In this document: piece after piece, positions 1 through 14,200 of the stretch
How the letters are laid out: each line of letters starts with the position of its first letter
Position numbering within the stretch: the first letter of the stretch is position 1
DNA from: Megalonaias nervosa
Taxonomy: Eukaryota; Mollusca; Bivalvia; Unionida; Unionidae
NCBI GenBank assembly: GCA_016617855.1
Contig: JAECUM010009758.1
Location: 78,495-142,494, forward strand
Direction: 5' to 3'
DNA: 64,000 bases
Translations under genes and position numbers: made by a program
The notes under the pieces: model-generated
The model's input: the letters and a program-made list of their open reading frames with translations, nothing else
Databases searched by the model: none
What the model was told of the DNA's origin: nothing

Positions 1-274
1 TTTCATCAGAATACTACATGACTGTGGTAAGTTTTTAGTGATGGTCTTATAATAGTTCCACATCTTGTCATTTTGTGAGTTGTCCATGTTTGAGATTGGT
101 TTACTTTTACTTATTTATATATTTCATATGTATATGTTGTAGGTCTTGAGATGGTTGATGCTGTTCAAATTTGGACGTCAATAATTGCGAGCATTAAAAA
201 TATGAGAATATTTACAATGTCAATCTTTATATTCACAGATATAATTTAGATCCAATCTTTATATGCTTTGTCAG

Positions 275-478
275 TTAATTGCTGAATTCAAACGGCTGGG
301 GTCCCAGATTGTTTACGCTAACTTCAATCGGATTGTTCTCTGCACAAAGAAACGTCGTCTAATGGATGCTTTGGCTTACGTGGAGTACATCACTAACAGC
401 ATCAAGTCAAAGGAACTATTCCATCTAATAGAGATGACATACGAACAGTGCTGGGAATATTTGATGTGGCTTGATCAG
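275..478 (+). CDS. POLE: POLE exon (first in window)
   Basis: Encodes 68 residues beginning [10 protein letters not shown] and ending WEYLMWLDQ, very close to vertebrate POLE. The acceptor is the CAG at 272-274. The frame stays open upstream only to a TAA at 242-244, so an exon starting well before 275 is excluded. The donor is GTAAGG at 479. Both ends are phase 0. The preceding exon was not found in bases 1-274. Confidence 0.93.
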
Positions 479-3400
479 GTAAGGACCACTCCTGTTGATT
501 TCATATAGAACAACAGCTTGTTATATTTTATTTCAAGTTCCAGCAGAATTAATTGTAATATCATTACACTGCAGTTTGATAACTTACTGATGAATGGTTT
601 GTAACTTGTAGATCCTAAATATGCTAAAACACGCATGCTATTAGAGTGTAACTTTACATTTGATCTCTTTGTTACTATTTCTCCTTGCCACTTCCCAGCA
701 ATGCTACTAGGCCATGGGATCATATTTTTCCTGCATGAACTGTTTATCCAGAGGTGTCAGTTGATATTGGAATATAGTACATGAGAAAGATCACAGTTGT
801 CAGGTATCCGAAAAAATACAGATAATCGCCCTGACCCCTCCCCCATCAAAATTGGGAGAAGGAGAGGAGGAGGAGGCTGTTGGTGTTTTCCAATTAATCA
901 GGAATAGTATAGTGATACCATTAATATTCATGACACTGGAAGTTACTAATGAAAGAGACAAAGCCAAGGTTTTGATAAGGCATCATCTTGTATTCCATAT
1001 AGACCTGTACGTGGATGAAAGATGACCCTTTTTGGGTAGAAAATTAGGAAATTCAATTTATGCATCATGTCAACCTATTGGCTGGAAAATATGGTACATT
1101 TATATCATCCAGCCCATGCCATGGAAGTGATACATGCCTGCCATTGACTTGAAATGAGTACAGCAGTCACTATCCTTGTAAGCAGTCTTAACTGACAGGA
1201 GTACTTAGATTACATTTTTTAATTACAAATAGGTAAAAAATACTTGATGAACTAGATGTAATTTAGGCACTCTATCAGTTGGAATTGATTGCACTGTATA
1301 GCCTTGGTGTCTTGCTTCAAGTTATAAATATATGGTGTAATGACCATGAAGGGCACTTTAAGTAATACAGTCATATTTGTCAGTGTGTCCATGTATGTCC
1401 TAATAATTATACTTGTACCATCCATTAATGAGCCCTGCTTTGCAAGTTGCACAGGTCAAGTAGCTGTTGAAAAAATTGCATGTGAATTTGTTTTGTGGTC
1501 ATGATATCAAATACCTGCAGAGTCTTCAACACATTTTGCCAGGGGGATACAACATTCACCACTCGAATGTGTTGAGGGAGCGTCTCGAAGCCATAAACTA
1601 CTGTCACTCTGTGAACATCTAAAAAATCACAGGGTGAAATCATTTTAGCTTTCCTTTTAGGAAAAGGTGATTTTTACCTACTTTGTGGACAGGTGGTATG
1701 ACCCTGGCAATTACGAGTGATTTTACCTCTAATAATGTTCATTTATCTCCTGGTTAATATTTTACCTAGTTTGACCATGATGACATTGATTGTTGTTTAA
1801 TTTTCAAGGGGATGAGACTAGAATTTTAACAATAAGCAGTAGTTCATAATGTCTTTATAACCTTGGAAAATATGTGACAGTTAAATTAAACATATGGTTA
1901 TAAACTTGTTATTATACCACATGATGTCTTGTATCATCATCTGTGCCACTTTCTTTATAGGCAAACCATGGTGGTGTGAAGGGCAAGCTACCCTCTGAAG
2001 CAGGTGTGGAACAAGCCCCACCTGAATTGGAGAGACAAAAAGGAAGTGATGGGGAGGAAGACCCAGAGGAAGAGGGACAACAAGAAGAGGAGGAAGTGCT
2101 AAACAAGTCTGATGATGAAGACGAGGTAATCTAATGTTTGGTAAATGTAGAGACGTTCACATATTTTGTTAAAAATGCTGTTACCAAATGTAGAGACATC
2201 TACATCTTTTGTCAGTAATTATTCTGTTACATCAGCACTCTTTCTGAGCAATAATACATGCAGTAATATAATTTGAAATGCTTGAAGTCTGTGATAAAAA
2301 GAATGTCAGACAAGGAGCTTTGCCACATTAAATTAAGCCCTGAGGTTGCCATGTTTAGAAGCTCTTAAAGTATACTGTCATTGGGTAGCATTAAAGATGA
2401 TGAAAATTTATGCTTGTCCACATTTACCTGTACACATTAGTGTTGATGTGCCTATGGCAGCCTGTATTGTGTTGTACCAAGTCTTTTGTTGAAATACACT
2501 AATATAATTGCAAGTTTGAATTCGCTATAAATCCCAGTGAATGTCTCTCTCCAAGAATTTTTTGTTTTATGAGCACTCTGTATTTCCAGAGAAGAATCAT
2601 TTGAAGAAATAAATTCCTGCCCAAACGATCTTCTGAACACAACAATAATACAAAATTGATTCTGCTAGATCTTAAAGCATGAATGAATAATCTTTCCAGT
2701 GAAAGATTATTTAGTCCTCTACTTGATCTCGGGTCACAATTAGCATTTTCTATATAAAAAAAACCAAACTATTATCTAACGGAAAATAACCTTTTAGAAA
2801 CTTTTTAATGTTTACAAAGTAAAATGTTAGTTTTCATTAGAAAGTCTTACTAAATTATATAATCTGGACTATATCAGGTATGCCAGGTAAATTGTAGGGG
2901 AATTCCAATAGCCTAAACCCAGATCCAAATAAGCATGTTTACTTCTATTAAAATAGATCCTGATGTGAAACCCATACACATAGAGAATATTTTAGCTTTG
3001 TATTAGTTATTTACAGAATAATAATAAAAATAAAAAAAGTCGACTCGATTTTGGACAAGGTTAAGTTCAACATACAATGCTACATTACAATAGCATATAA
3101 TGAAATTAAAAAAAAACAACAAACAAACAAAGCAAATTAAACATACATAATACAACTGTCAAGCAAATAGGTGGTACTTCCCAAATTGCGTTATCATAGT
3201 GGGCTAGTGAATCAACATGAAATTATTGTATTTAGCAGAAAACCTTAACCTTTCTCATGTATTTTCCATAGACTTTGCAATATAGTCATCAAGAGAAGAG
3301 TACTTTTGTCAAATGTAGGTTGCAATTGCCTTGTTTTGGAAGTTAGGATTAAAGATCGTGCAGACGTAATTCATTTTATCATCTCCATGTTGTATAATTC

Positions 3401-6400
3401 ACCCATTGTACAGGCAATGATTAATTGATCTGGACAAATGGAATGTTGTACATTTGATCATATTGTATTATTTCAGCCAGAGATAGAGATGAACTGGAAC
3501 ATAATGCAATTTCTGCCAGAGGCAGCAGCTTGTCAGACAAACTTTAATGTGAGTAGTTTATTGAAATTATATCAAGGCAGATTTTGAATCCTTGCTGAGT
3601 TAGAGGACATACTGTATTGATGTAATACATGCATAATATTTGTCATCTGTGTAAATTTCATGAGTTAAAAGCTTGCCATAATACACTAATGATGCAATAC
3701 ACACTCCAAATCACATGTGTAGCAGTCTGGCTGCAAACAACATAGACCCTGACCTGCCATCCTATAATCAGGGTCCATAGTGATCCTTGAAAACCTTGAA
3801 TTCCATAGGCATCGTGGAAAACCTTAAAAAAGGCTTGAAAAAAGAACTTGCCCCTCGAGGCCTTGAAAACAGTTTGAAAAGTGCAGAAGTACAAAATTGT
3901 CTGCGTACCTTGATTTTCTTCCAAACTGAAGATATTAATAAATAGTTTTAGTTCCATTAAAACATACATGGGACCCGGGAACGGCACTTTTAAAAACATG
4001 TATGCCAGGGTAGTTTGGTTTCAAAATTGCTTCTGTCCCAGGTTGTTTATTCTATAAAATTGCTTCTATAGGTGGTTGAAATAACTAGTTCGGTTGGTCT
4101 GTCTAAAAGTGTGAGCTAAATGTAATCAAAAACTTCCACTTTAGATATACATCCATCAATTTCGTATTTTATGTTACGCACGCTGTATCTGTTCCCATCA
4201 AGAGTATTTCCTTCAAACAGACAACAGATTAAAATGTTGTCATTGGTCAGCTATAAATAGGTCTGGAAAGCCTACCACGTAACCCTGCATTTGTAGTTAT
4301 ACTAATCGCAAAGTGAAAGTCTGTCTTTATTTTCTTAATCATAAGGAAAACTAGCATATTTTTTAATTTCGTTATAAAATGAATGTATAAATTCTGCGGC
4401 CATATTTTAGTCTCGTGAGACATGGTGTGCATCATTCGAATCCGATACAATGCGCGCTGCGAAAAGAATTGAATGTAGCCATATTGTGACAGTAATGGCA
4501 GTGGTGAAACATGTTTTCTGCTGGGGAAGAAGTTGGTATTATGGTTGAGAAAGCAAAGCCTTGAGACATAATTGACAGCCTTAGAGGTAAGTTCTGTTAT
4601 TTTTTTTCCGCAAACTAATCAGAAAGTGTCAAAATACTAGTGAAATTCCGTTTATTCAATCATTACAAATGTTGTTGTCATAGACTCGTTTCAGTTGGTC
4701 AAAAGCCATTATGACAACACGTACTTGTCTTCATCCAATTAACTCGAGATGACCGACACAACCAGAATTGGCGAGGGGCAGATTTCACGTTAGTTACTTG
4801 TGTTAATTGATTGAAGGGACAGAAATGAATGCTTGTGTGTAATGGAGTCTCCGTTGGAGATTTTAACTCCAATGTGTAATCAATCCAAGTCCAGTTCCAA
4901 TAGATAATTCCGATGTTTTGGAATACAGCTTCACAAAATTTGACTATTTAACGGTTATCAGAGGAAAAATCTGATTGATGGCACTTTAAAGTTGGAATGG
5001 AAGAAGTGCAGAGCATAATAACATTGGCATTACTGTTGTATGTTTATATGAAGTATCTTATGTGACATTTTAAATGAACTAGTTTCATGGATTCAGTTGC
5101 ATTTTGTTTCATTACTATGACAGTTTAAAAGAAATCTCGGAACTATTGTAATAAATGGCAATGTATGGAAAGGAAGTTAAAGTTTTGAAACAAAAATGAG
5201 AAAATTATCTTGAAACCAATGGGTTAGTGAGTAATAGATCGTTGTTCACCCAATCTGGGCCACATTAAGTAGGCACCTGAATGACATTTGGAATGTGGGC
5301 TTCCCTTTGAAAGACTTTTTTATAAAAGTTTCAAAATATTGCTGCTTCTTCTATCATAGCCTGGATGCCATTTTATTGGGGGGTTTTTTCAGACAGAAAT
5401 ACTAGAAAGTGTCAGTATTGTTATATCAAGCAACATTGTGGTGGACCAATTGTTGACTTTACTACAAACCAACTTCTATTCATATTGATAAATAAGATAC
5501 AAAAGCTGAACTTAAGGTTACTGAGGAAGAAACTGCCATCAATGATGCAAGTGCTGCTCTTAAAAAATGGCCAGCAAATAGAGTTCAGTACTTGATGAAG
5601 AATGAAGTAATCCAGATAGCAGGAAACAGTTACAAAGTCAAACAGCAGTTGTTTTATTTAGGTGATGTTACTAAATTTTACAAAATATCAAAAAATTTCT
5701 TTTGAAGGATTTCCTGTTAAAAATTTTATGATAAAAATTGGTATGTGTATGCATCTCAAGAAAAGTCTGTATGGTATTACTCTGATGGCACTACCAGTCC
5801 AATTGGTGAGGGGATTCATGTTTATAATACAAAGGTGTTGACAGAGTTACTCTGATGACACTACCAATCCAATTGGTGAGGGGATTCATGTTTATAATAC
5901 AAAGGTGTTGACAGAGTTACTCTGATTGCACTACCAATCCAGCTGGTGAGGGGATTCATGTTTATAATACAAAGGTGTTGACAGAGTTACTCTGATTGCA
6001 CTACCAGTCCAATTGGTGAGGGGATTCATGTTTATAATATAAAGGTGTTGACAGAGTTACTCTGATTGCAGTACCAATCCAACTGGTGAGGGGATTCATG
6101 TTTATAATACAAAGGTGTTGACAGAGTTACTCTGATTGCACTACCAGTCCAACTGGTGAGGGGATTCATGTTTATCATACAAAGGTGTTGACAGAGTTAC
6201 TTTGATTGCACTACCAATCCAATTGGTGAGGGGATTCATGTTTATCATACAAAGGTGTTGACAGAGTTACTCTGATTGCACTACCAATCCAATTGGTGAA
6301 ATTCGAAATATTTTATAATACAAGGTGTTGACAGGTTACTCTGACTGCACTACCAGTCAATCAATGGGTGAGGGGATTCATGTTTATCATACAAAGGTGT

Positions 6401-8922
6401 TGACAGAGTTACTCTGATTGCACTACCAATCCAATTGGTGAGGGGATTCATGTTTATCATACAAAGGTGTTGACAGAGTTACTCTGATTGCACTACCAAT
6501 CCCACTGGTGAGGGGATTCATGTTTATAATACAAAGGTGTTGACAGAGTTACTCTGAGGACACTACCAATCCAATTGGTGAGGGGATTCATGTTTATAAT
6601 ACAAAGGTGTTGACAGAGTTACTCTGATTGCACTACCAGTCCAACTGGTGAGGGGATTCATGTTTATAATACAAAGGTGTTGACAGAGTTACTTTGATTG
6701 CACTACCAATCCAATTGGTGAGGGGATTCATGTTTATCATACAAAGGTGTTGACAGAGTTACTCTGATTGCACTACCAATCCAATTGGTGAGGGGATTCA
6801 ATGTTTATAATACAAAGGTGTTGACAGAGTTACTCTGACTGCACTACCAATCCAATGGGTGAGTGGATTCATGTTTATCATACAAAGGTGTTGACAGAGT
6901 TACTCTGATTGCACTACCAATCCAATTGGTGAGGGGATTCATGTTTATCATACAAAGGTGTTGACAGAGTTACTCTGATTGCACTACCAATCCCACTGGT
7001 GAGGGGATTCATGTTTATAATACAAAGGTGTTGACAGAGTTACTCTGAGGACACTACCAATCCAATTGGTGAGGGGATTCATGTTTATAATACAAAGGTG
7101 TTGACAGAATTACTCTGATTGCACTACCAATCCCACTGGTGAGGGGATTCATGTTTATAATACAAAGGTGTTGACAGAGTTACTCTGATGACACTACCAA
7201 TCTAATTGGTGAGGGGATTCATGTTTATAATACAAACGTGTTGACAGAATTACTCTGATTGCACTACCAATCCAATTGGTGAGGGGATTCATGTTTATCA
7301 TACAAAGGTGTTGACAGAGTTACTCTGACTGCACTACCAATCCAATTGGTGAAGGGATTCATGTTTATAATACAAAGGTGTTGACAGAGTTTCCTTCAAC
7401 AGCAGGTAGTTTTGAAAGCCATTCAGCTTGTACATTGACATGTTATGTCACATGTAGATAAATTACAATGAAGAGTGTGTTATTTGTCATTTATTTCAAT
7501 ATCTTGTTCACTTCTGCTAAAATGTGGGGTCACATTTTGATATCACAACATGAAACATAGTTACAACACTAGTAACCATTACAGAGCACTGACTTGTTAT
7601 GTTCAGGATTTAAGTGTGTGTGTCTTAGGGGTTATCTTATATAGTTCAAATTTTTAGTAGTGCTTATCAGTTTGTTTCTTATTATACAGGCATCTACCTT
7701 TGTGAGCCCAAGGCATTAAGATGTATGAAGAGGATTTCCTGAAAAATTTGCCAGTTTTTAAAAAAATCTTACTTTCAATTTAGAAATGATGAATCCCTTA
7801 TAGTTGTCAAGATAAAAAATGTTGAAAGAATAAAGGTTTACTGGTTCTATTGTTGTTCTGTTATCTTTGTTTCAGCAGTTGAAATTACCAGAGTACATGT
7901 TCCGAGATGAAATTATGCCATTTATGGGTGCCGTTTGTTGATGTTTATGGAATTTCAGATTGAGCATTTGTCATTATTGTACATTTTAATGTCAAACATG
8001 TAATGGAAGTACCAACATGTCAATTATCCAGAGTGTTCAGTTTTCGAAAGCACATTTGCTGCCATGAGCCTGTTGCTATGATCTAGGTACATGTACTTGT
8101 ATTTCTGACTTGTAGGATGGCAAATGTGGATTTAGATACAAGGGTTAGGATCAACACTGCTTTTGTTAGCTTCATTTCAGATGGAATTGTCATGAACAAC
8201 ATCTTCTGTTCAAAGTTTGTTGATTAATTTTACTATGTCTCAAATTGCAAGTAATTTTGACAAACTTAAAATAAGCTCAATTATAATAATTTTATCATCT
8301 GACATGTCAAAGCCAGGTAAACAATGGCAGTTTTAAATACCAAAGGCATGATCAACACCTTATTCATAATCATTTAGAAATCTTGTTTGCTAATTCAGTG
8401 CAATTAAAGCGTGAAAAGAACAATTGTTTTGTATGAATAATTGAGTACGGCTCGGGTTGACACACCTAACTTTCTTTATGAACCTCTGCATAGTTTTGAT
8501 CCATCCAAATAAATAAAGGACAAATTAATGTCATAAACTTAATGAAGAGAGATGTTCCCACACAAAAGTGATTTTTATGATTCACCAGCTGGTACATGAA
8601 CATGTATGTTGACACTTTCAGCAGATAGTAAATCGTGGTGGCTTATAGGTTCATTTTTTCATGATGATATATTTTGAAAAATTTTGAAAATTACAATTAC
8701 AAATTTTAAAAAATTATCTCAGAGTAATCATACCAGTATAAATTGTTTACTACATGATATACAAGGTCCACGACACAGACATGTTCAAAAACTTGTGAAA
8801 AATAAACAATAAAATTTAATATAATGTGGTAATCTTTTCTCAGTTGTAATGTTATAAACAATTGCCATTTTCATTTAATAATTTATAAAATATTCTTGTT
8901 TGAATGTGCATGTGTGTGTATG

Positions 8923-8953
<31 letters not shown>

Positions 8954-11228
8954 CCCCAACTAAAATTCTATTGGTGGTTGATTTTATTGTTCAATAAGTT
9001 GTCAGTGGGTCCTGAAAGGCCTTAACAACATCTTGGGGTGGCTATCCAATTTCAAAACTGCCTTCCCCTAGTCCCATGTATGTTTTAATGGAACAGCCCT
9101 TAGTGTCTTTGTTGTTTGTTCTGCTGATTACTGCTAAGAAACAGCATAGACCGAAATCCTCAGGTGCATTTTGCAACAACAGATCTGGGACTTTGCAGTT
9201 TGCAGTTGGCCCAGTAGATGGTATAACATAGGAGTTGGCTGCCTTTGTTGGGAATTAAGTTCATTTTGTCTCCATATACAATCATGCCAGTAAAAGACTT
9301 TTAGATGTTTTTGAAACAGATTGCCATCTTCTCACCCTTGTAAGGATAGAGATGTATGAGCTTACAAGTTACATTTTTCATGAATGTGCTAACAAAAAGA
9401 TGGCTATGTATTTGTTACAACACATACGGGTATTAAAGACCTGCCAACATTTGTTTTTTAGGGCATGGTTATAATTATTCAGTTTATCGTTTTGAATCAT
9501 TTATTAATCAAAATCTTTTATATAGAAATTGATTTTAAAAGTTGTCAATTTTCCCTATAATTTCAGCATCATGTTGCCATAACCTTTGCATATTGCATTT
9601 GAATTTGGCACTTTTTTGATTATAGAAAGTGGCAACTATTCTCATGCCTGGTTTCTAGAACAAAATGGATGTGTAAAATAATGGATCAGCCAGGCAATCC
9701 AAAATAAAGAGCTTTGATTTTCAACGTATTATGTCCACAACTCTTTTTTCACATTATTTGGGGAAGAATTAAATGTGCTGTGCATTTGTGTCAGTGTTAT
9801 GGACTCGAACTTGGGTATTGGGCTCCATCCCATAGTCTGGGGACATGACAAAGTCCATCCTAAAAACTGCCAAGTTTCCTCCAAGATTGTCACAAAGATT
9901 CAGATAGCAAAATTGGTTGTTAAACTTATAAGGGACTTTCTATGTGCTACTTTTTTTTATAAGAAATTTCTTATTTAGAAGCAAACTTTGTTTTTCAGAC
10001 ATTTGATTAGTCCAAGTTTCCTCATCTCTGTATCTATACCAGACCTAAACACTGATACAGGGTCAGAGAGTTACAAGTCTTAACAGTAGGTTGCCTGCCA
10101 AAACTATACTGCACCCTTTATGTTTTGGTAGCTACTGTCATAGGAATGATGAGACTTCTGACAAGCTGTTTTCTATGGTTTTGTCATCATTGCTAGCCAA
10201 TAGGTCAACACTATCTACACCTTGGTGGATCATACAGATAAAATTTAGTGCTTTTTCTGAGTGACATCTGTTGGATTTCATGGGTTGCCTCCCTTGGTAT
10301 GTAATTCCAACTAACCAGTTTAAGTTTATCATTCATCTCCTTCTCTCAAAAACAATTAAACTTACATTATTGGTTGTGGTTAAATCGTTAAATCTTAATA
10401 TTGGCTTCTGTTGATTTAGTTTGAAATTGGGTTTCCCTATTAAATTGAGTGGAATAGTTCAAGGAAACAGTATCTTTACAAGAGTGGGTCTTAGATTGTT
10501 CAAAGATTATAGATGAAACTGCTTGGTTTGCTTTCATAAAACAAAATGGCATCCATGTGAGTCTCCATACATATGTCAGTCCATATTTTTGTCAGTACAT
10601 TTACAGTAGTATATCAAATGCTTTAATCTGCCCATGTTTTTTGTAGAAAATTCCTGCATTATGAAAGGTTTTGGAGTTTTAGCACTTGAGATACAGAAAA
10701 AGCCCTCCAATTTTAGTTTCCATTAGGTTAAGGTCATTGCGGCTCAAAGAAAATTGATTATATGGAACAATTTTTGTTTTTGAACAAGTTCCCTGATTAA
10801 AATTTTGGATTGCTTACACTTTGGGTAATAAAGAAATCTTTCATTTCAGGAGTCAAATGGTCAGAGGTTGCAGTCATGGTGGGTATAATACGGAAAATGA
10901 TGATTTTTGCACAGTATGTTTACATAAGACTGCATAACTTGACCAAATGTTGAGGTCATCAACCATGCCGTAATAGTGTTTACAGGGTTATTAAACATGG
11001 GGTAGATATATAATGTGTTCTTTGTACTCTTCTATTTTATATAGAGTTCATATGTCAGCTAAACTAAACCATTACTGCATATTTGATACAGATGATAATC
11101 GCTGGATACATTTTGTCAGTTTACAACAATCTGCAAGAAGAACAGCGCAGACTGACACCTGGGAACACCCCAGTAAGGCGACACAAGCAAAGTCAGACAC
11201 AGGTAACCTTGAATAAAACTGTGGTCTG

Positions 11229-11294
<66 letters not shown>

Positions 11295-14200
11295 AAAGAT
11301 AACAAAAATGATATTGTAGCTGCAATTGGCCCAATTCAGTGCATAATATCCAGTAATAAATCCTTTGGAAGACCCTGACTCAATTCTACATTCTAGCCTT
11401 GGTAGATTTATTTTTTTCACAAATTTATTTTTTCAAAATTTTGAAGAAAATTATAATAAGCATGAACATATATGTTTGTGCTACTTCACTATCATTCGTA
11501 CTTTGCATTGAAGCCTTCTGAGACCAATAATGGTACATACATCATGCCATGTATTCTCAAAAATAATGAATTACAAAATTTGTATTCTAGCTGAATTTGA
11601 AATGTTTAATATTCCATCACTTAGAATGAAGTTAAAATCAAAACTTGGTTATCTTGGGTTCCACTTAGTTGCCAACTTTCACTGATATAAATATTCTCAG
11701 AACATTGTAGAGGTCATTGAAACTTTAAGCTGGAGTACAAGTCTTGTGCTCAGAAACGTTGGATAACACAGACTAGGATTTGTTCCAGTGTGATTCCTCT
11801 TGGATGTCATTACATTTGTGAAGCAAAGTCCGAATCGCAAATAATGATCAATTATGTATGATTAAGACAAGCAAATTCAACAACAGGGTTTTCTTTCCTC
11901 ACTGACTGAACTTTCTCCATGTGTGCATGACCAAAAAAATTTCATGAGAGTGGTGGGACAGAAGTTCTGAAAGTTGAACAGTTGTCATAATGTCTATTTC
12001 CAGGCTATAATGGACAACACCACCACACCAGGCAGTGTCAGTTTTGCACAGAATCTAATCTCACAAGATCTTGCTCAGCAGATGTTCTTGTAAGTTGTAA
12101 TCTAACCAACAGATGTTCTTGTAAGTTGTAATCTCGCCAACAGATGTTCTTGCAAGTTGTTATAATCTCACCAACAGATGTTCTTGTAAATTGTTTTCTC
12201 ACCAACAGATGTTCTTGTAAATTGTTTTCTCACCAACAGATGTTCTTGTAAATTGTTTTCTCACCAACAGATGTTCTTGTAAATTGTTTTCTCATCAGCA
12301 TAAGCAGATGGATAGGCCTTTGTTTTGGTGCTGACATTGTCCTTCTCAACAGTGTCAAATTGAGTGTTCACATTCAAGTGTTGAAGGCAAGACTTAATAT
12401 GCTCTAAAAATCCTTGTATGTTTACATTTGACTGGCAAGAAGCAGTGATACTTGTTAAGCCCACAATGTGATAGCAGAAAGGGACATAGTGTTTTAGTTA
12501 CTGTGTGCATGTCTGCACTTGGCACAGAAACAACACAAGGCATAACATACTTGTTTACTATCACACAGTGAGACTCTTCAAACAGTACTTTTTCTAAAGA
12601 AGACTTCAAGGATGGCTTTTTGAAATTACCTTAACATTACCAAATGCTTATTCACTGAGAAATTTATACCAAATTATTTATGTTGACACTGGTGTCATCA
12701 GCCAGCACTGTGATGAATTGTTACTTAAATGTTAGTGATAAGAATAAAAGATAAAAATGTTCAGATAAAATGATTTTCAGTTATCATTTTTTTTAAACAA
12801 AATATAACCCACAGATGATTGTTTTTCTAGCTCGTAAACATTTGTCATGTTTGATATTATTTCATATCTTTAAATCTTTATTTGTAAAAATGTGATCTTG
12901 TGTTTGGGCAATGGATCTGTTAATAATTTTCAATGGATGAAGTTGCAGATAATTTGTTCTTTTTTATAGCAAGAAAAATTATGTAAGGTCTTTCATCATG
13001 TTTAAGGTTTAGATTATTGTCATGTCATATTCATGTTAAGTTATCTGTACCCAGTGGGTTTTTTTTGTCAAGGATAACTCAGAAGATTAACAAGAAATTG
13101 AGTGGCAACAGGAGCAACAATGCTAGTGCAGAGTTCCCTCAACCTCCCGGTTCCCATCTACCTCTGAATAACCCATCTTTGGAGTTTGTTAAAGCTGTCT
13201 GCAAGGTGAGTTTTCTGATCTTTTATAGAGACAGTATTCTGAATTATATTGACAGCATGACAGAAAATAAAAATATATTTGTATAAAATTTGACTAGGAA
13301 ATGGACTTGGGTAAGAAGAAAAGTAGCTCAGCACCAGTATAAATGAGTGGTATATAAATGATACTTTTTCATTGTGAAAGATTTGTTGTTGTTGTTATAG
13401 GGTTTAACGCCATTTTTCAGCACAAGATAGGCTATACATGGCGGCCAGTATTAATGGTGGAGGAAGAACCCTGGAAAATCCCGGGAAGAACCACCGACCC
13501 ACGAGAAGCTACTGGCGGGCTTTCTCACGTACCCACGTTAGCCGCATTGTGAAAGAAAGAATGCCCATAAGAAGAAGTTAGTAGAATAAACTATAAATAG
13601 ATGAAAAAAAGATGGAAGAGATGATGATTATTTGCTTGGGCCAAAAATGTTTCAGCAATGGAAAGTCTGGGAATCGGAGGAATATATACACCATTTATTC
13701 TCACTGGGCTCAACTTGTTACTGTCTGTGTATGGGATTGTTTAAGCTCGTAGGAAGATGTTGAAATTTGCCACTTTTAATGGTGTTGTCCATTCTGGATA
13801 GGCTGTCACGTATATAAAAAAAAACGGACCATAAGATCCTTGACAAGTATGTTTCAGTGCTTTATATGTAGTTATTGTATGAAACTAATCATTCCTGTAT
13901 TTTGTGTGTAAGGTGTACAAACTCTGATTATTCCTGTGATTTACATGTAGTGGTGGTAAGAAACTAATTATTCTTGTGTTTTATGTACACACTCTGATTA
14001 TCCCAATGATTTATGTATAATGACATCATGGGGCAAACAGGTTGCCTCCATTAGTCTCTTGTGACTTAAAGGAAAACAAAGTGCACCTGCTCCACATCCA
14101 AAAATAAAGCAGTTGTATGGGAAGCTCAGGGGACACGTGCTTTACCCAATATTCTAGTTACGGTATTTGTAGGTCTTATATAAGAGTTATCTTCCTTGTT

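Larger units (their letters stand above)
3951..9094. repeat. Inverted pair of about 37 bp bounding 5.1 kb of intron
   Basis: The left arm (3951-3987) starts GTTCCATTAAAACATACA; the right arm (9058-9094) is its near-perfect reverse complement for the first 24 bases, then weaker. The enclosed 5.1 kb contains the decayed reading frame and 70-bp satellite described separately. This may be the terminal repeats of an old DNA transposon or two unrelated inverted copies of one dispersed repeat. No target duplication was identified. Confidence 0.4.

Noticed and set aside
1..27. Possible end of an upstream POLE exon before GTAAGT at 27
   Set aside because: In the phase required by the exon at 275 it reads SSEYYMTV, which does not resemble the family sequence expected there (KKLFLQ). 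No reading of it fits.
1912..2106. Minus-strand Ser/Pro-rich open frame
   Set aside because: Antisense shadow of the acidic POLE exon.
3747..3780. Small palindrome GACCCTGA...TCAGGGTC as a regulatory site
   Set aside because: Eight-base arms around 14 bases are expected by chance at this scale, and nothing around it supports a function.
11083..11420. Open frames over the (CT)n run (poly Leu-Ser or Arg-Glu)
   Set aside because: Composition artefact of a dinucleotide repeat.
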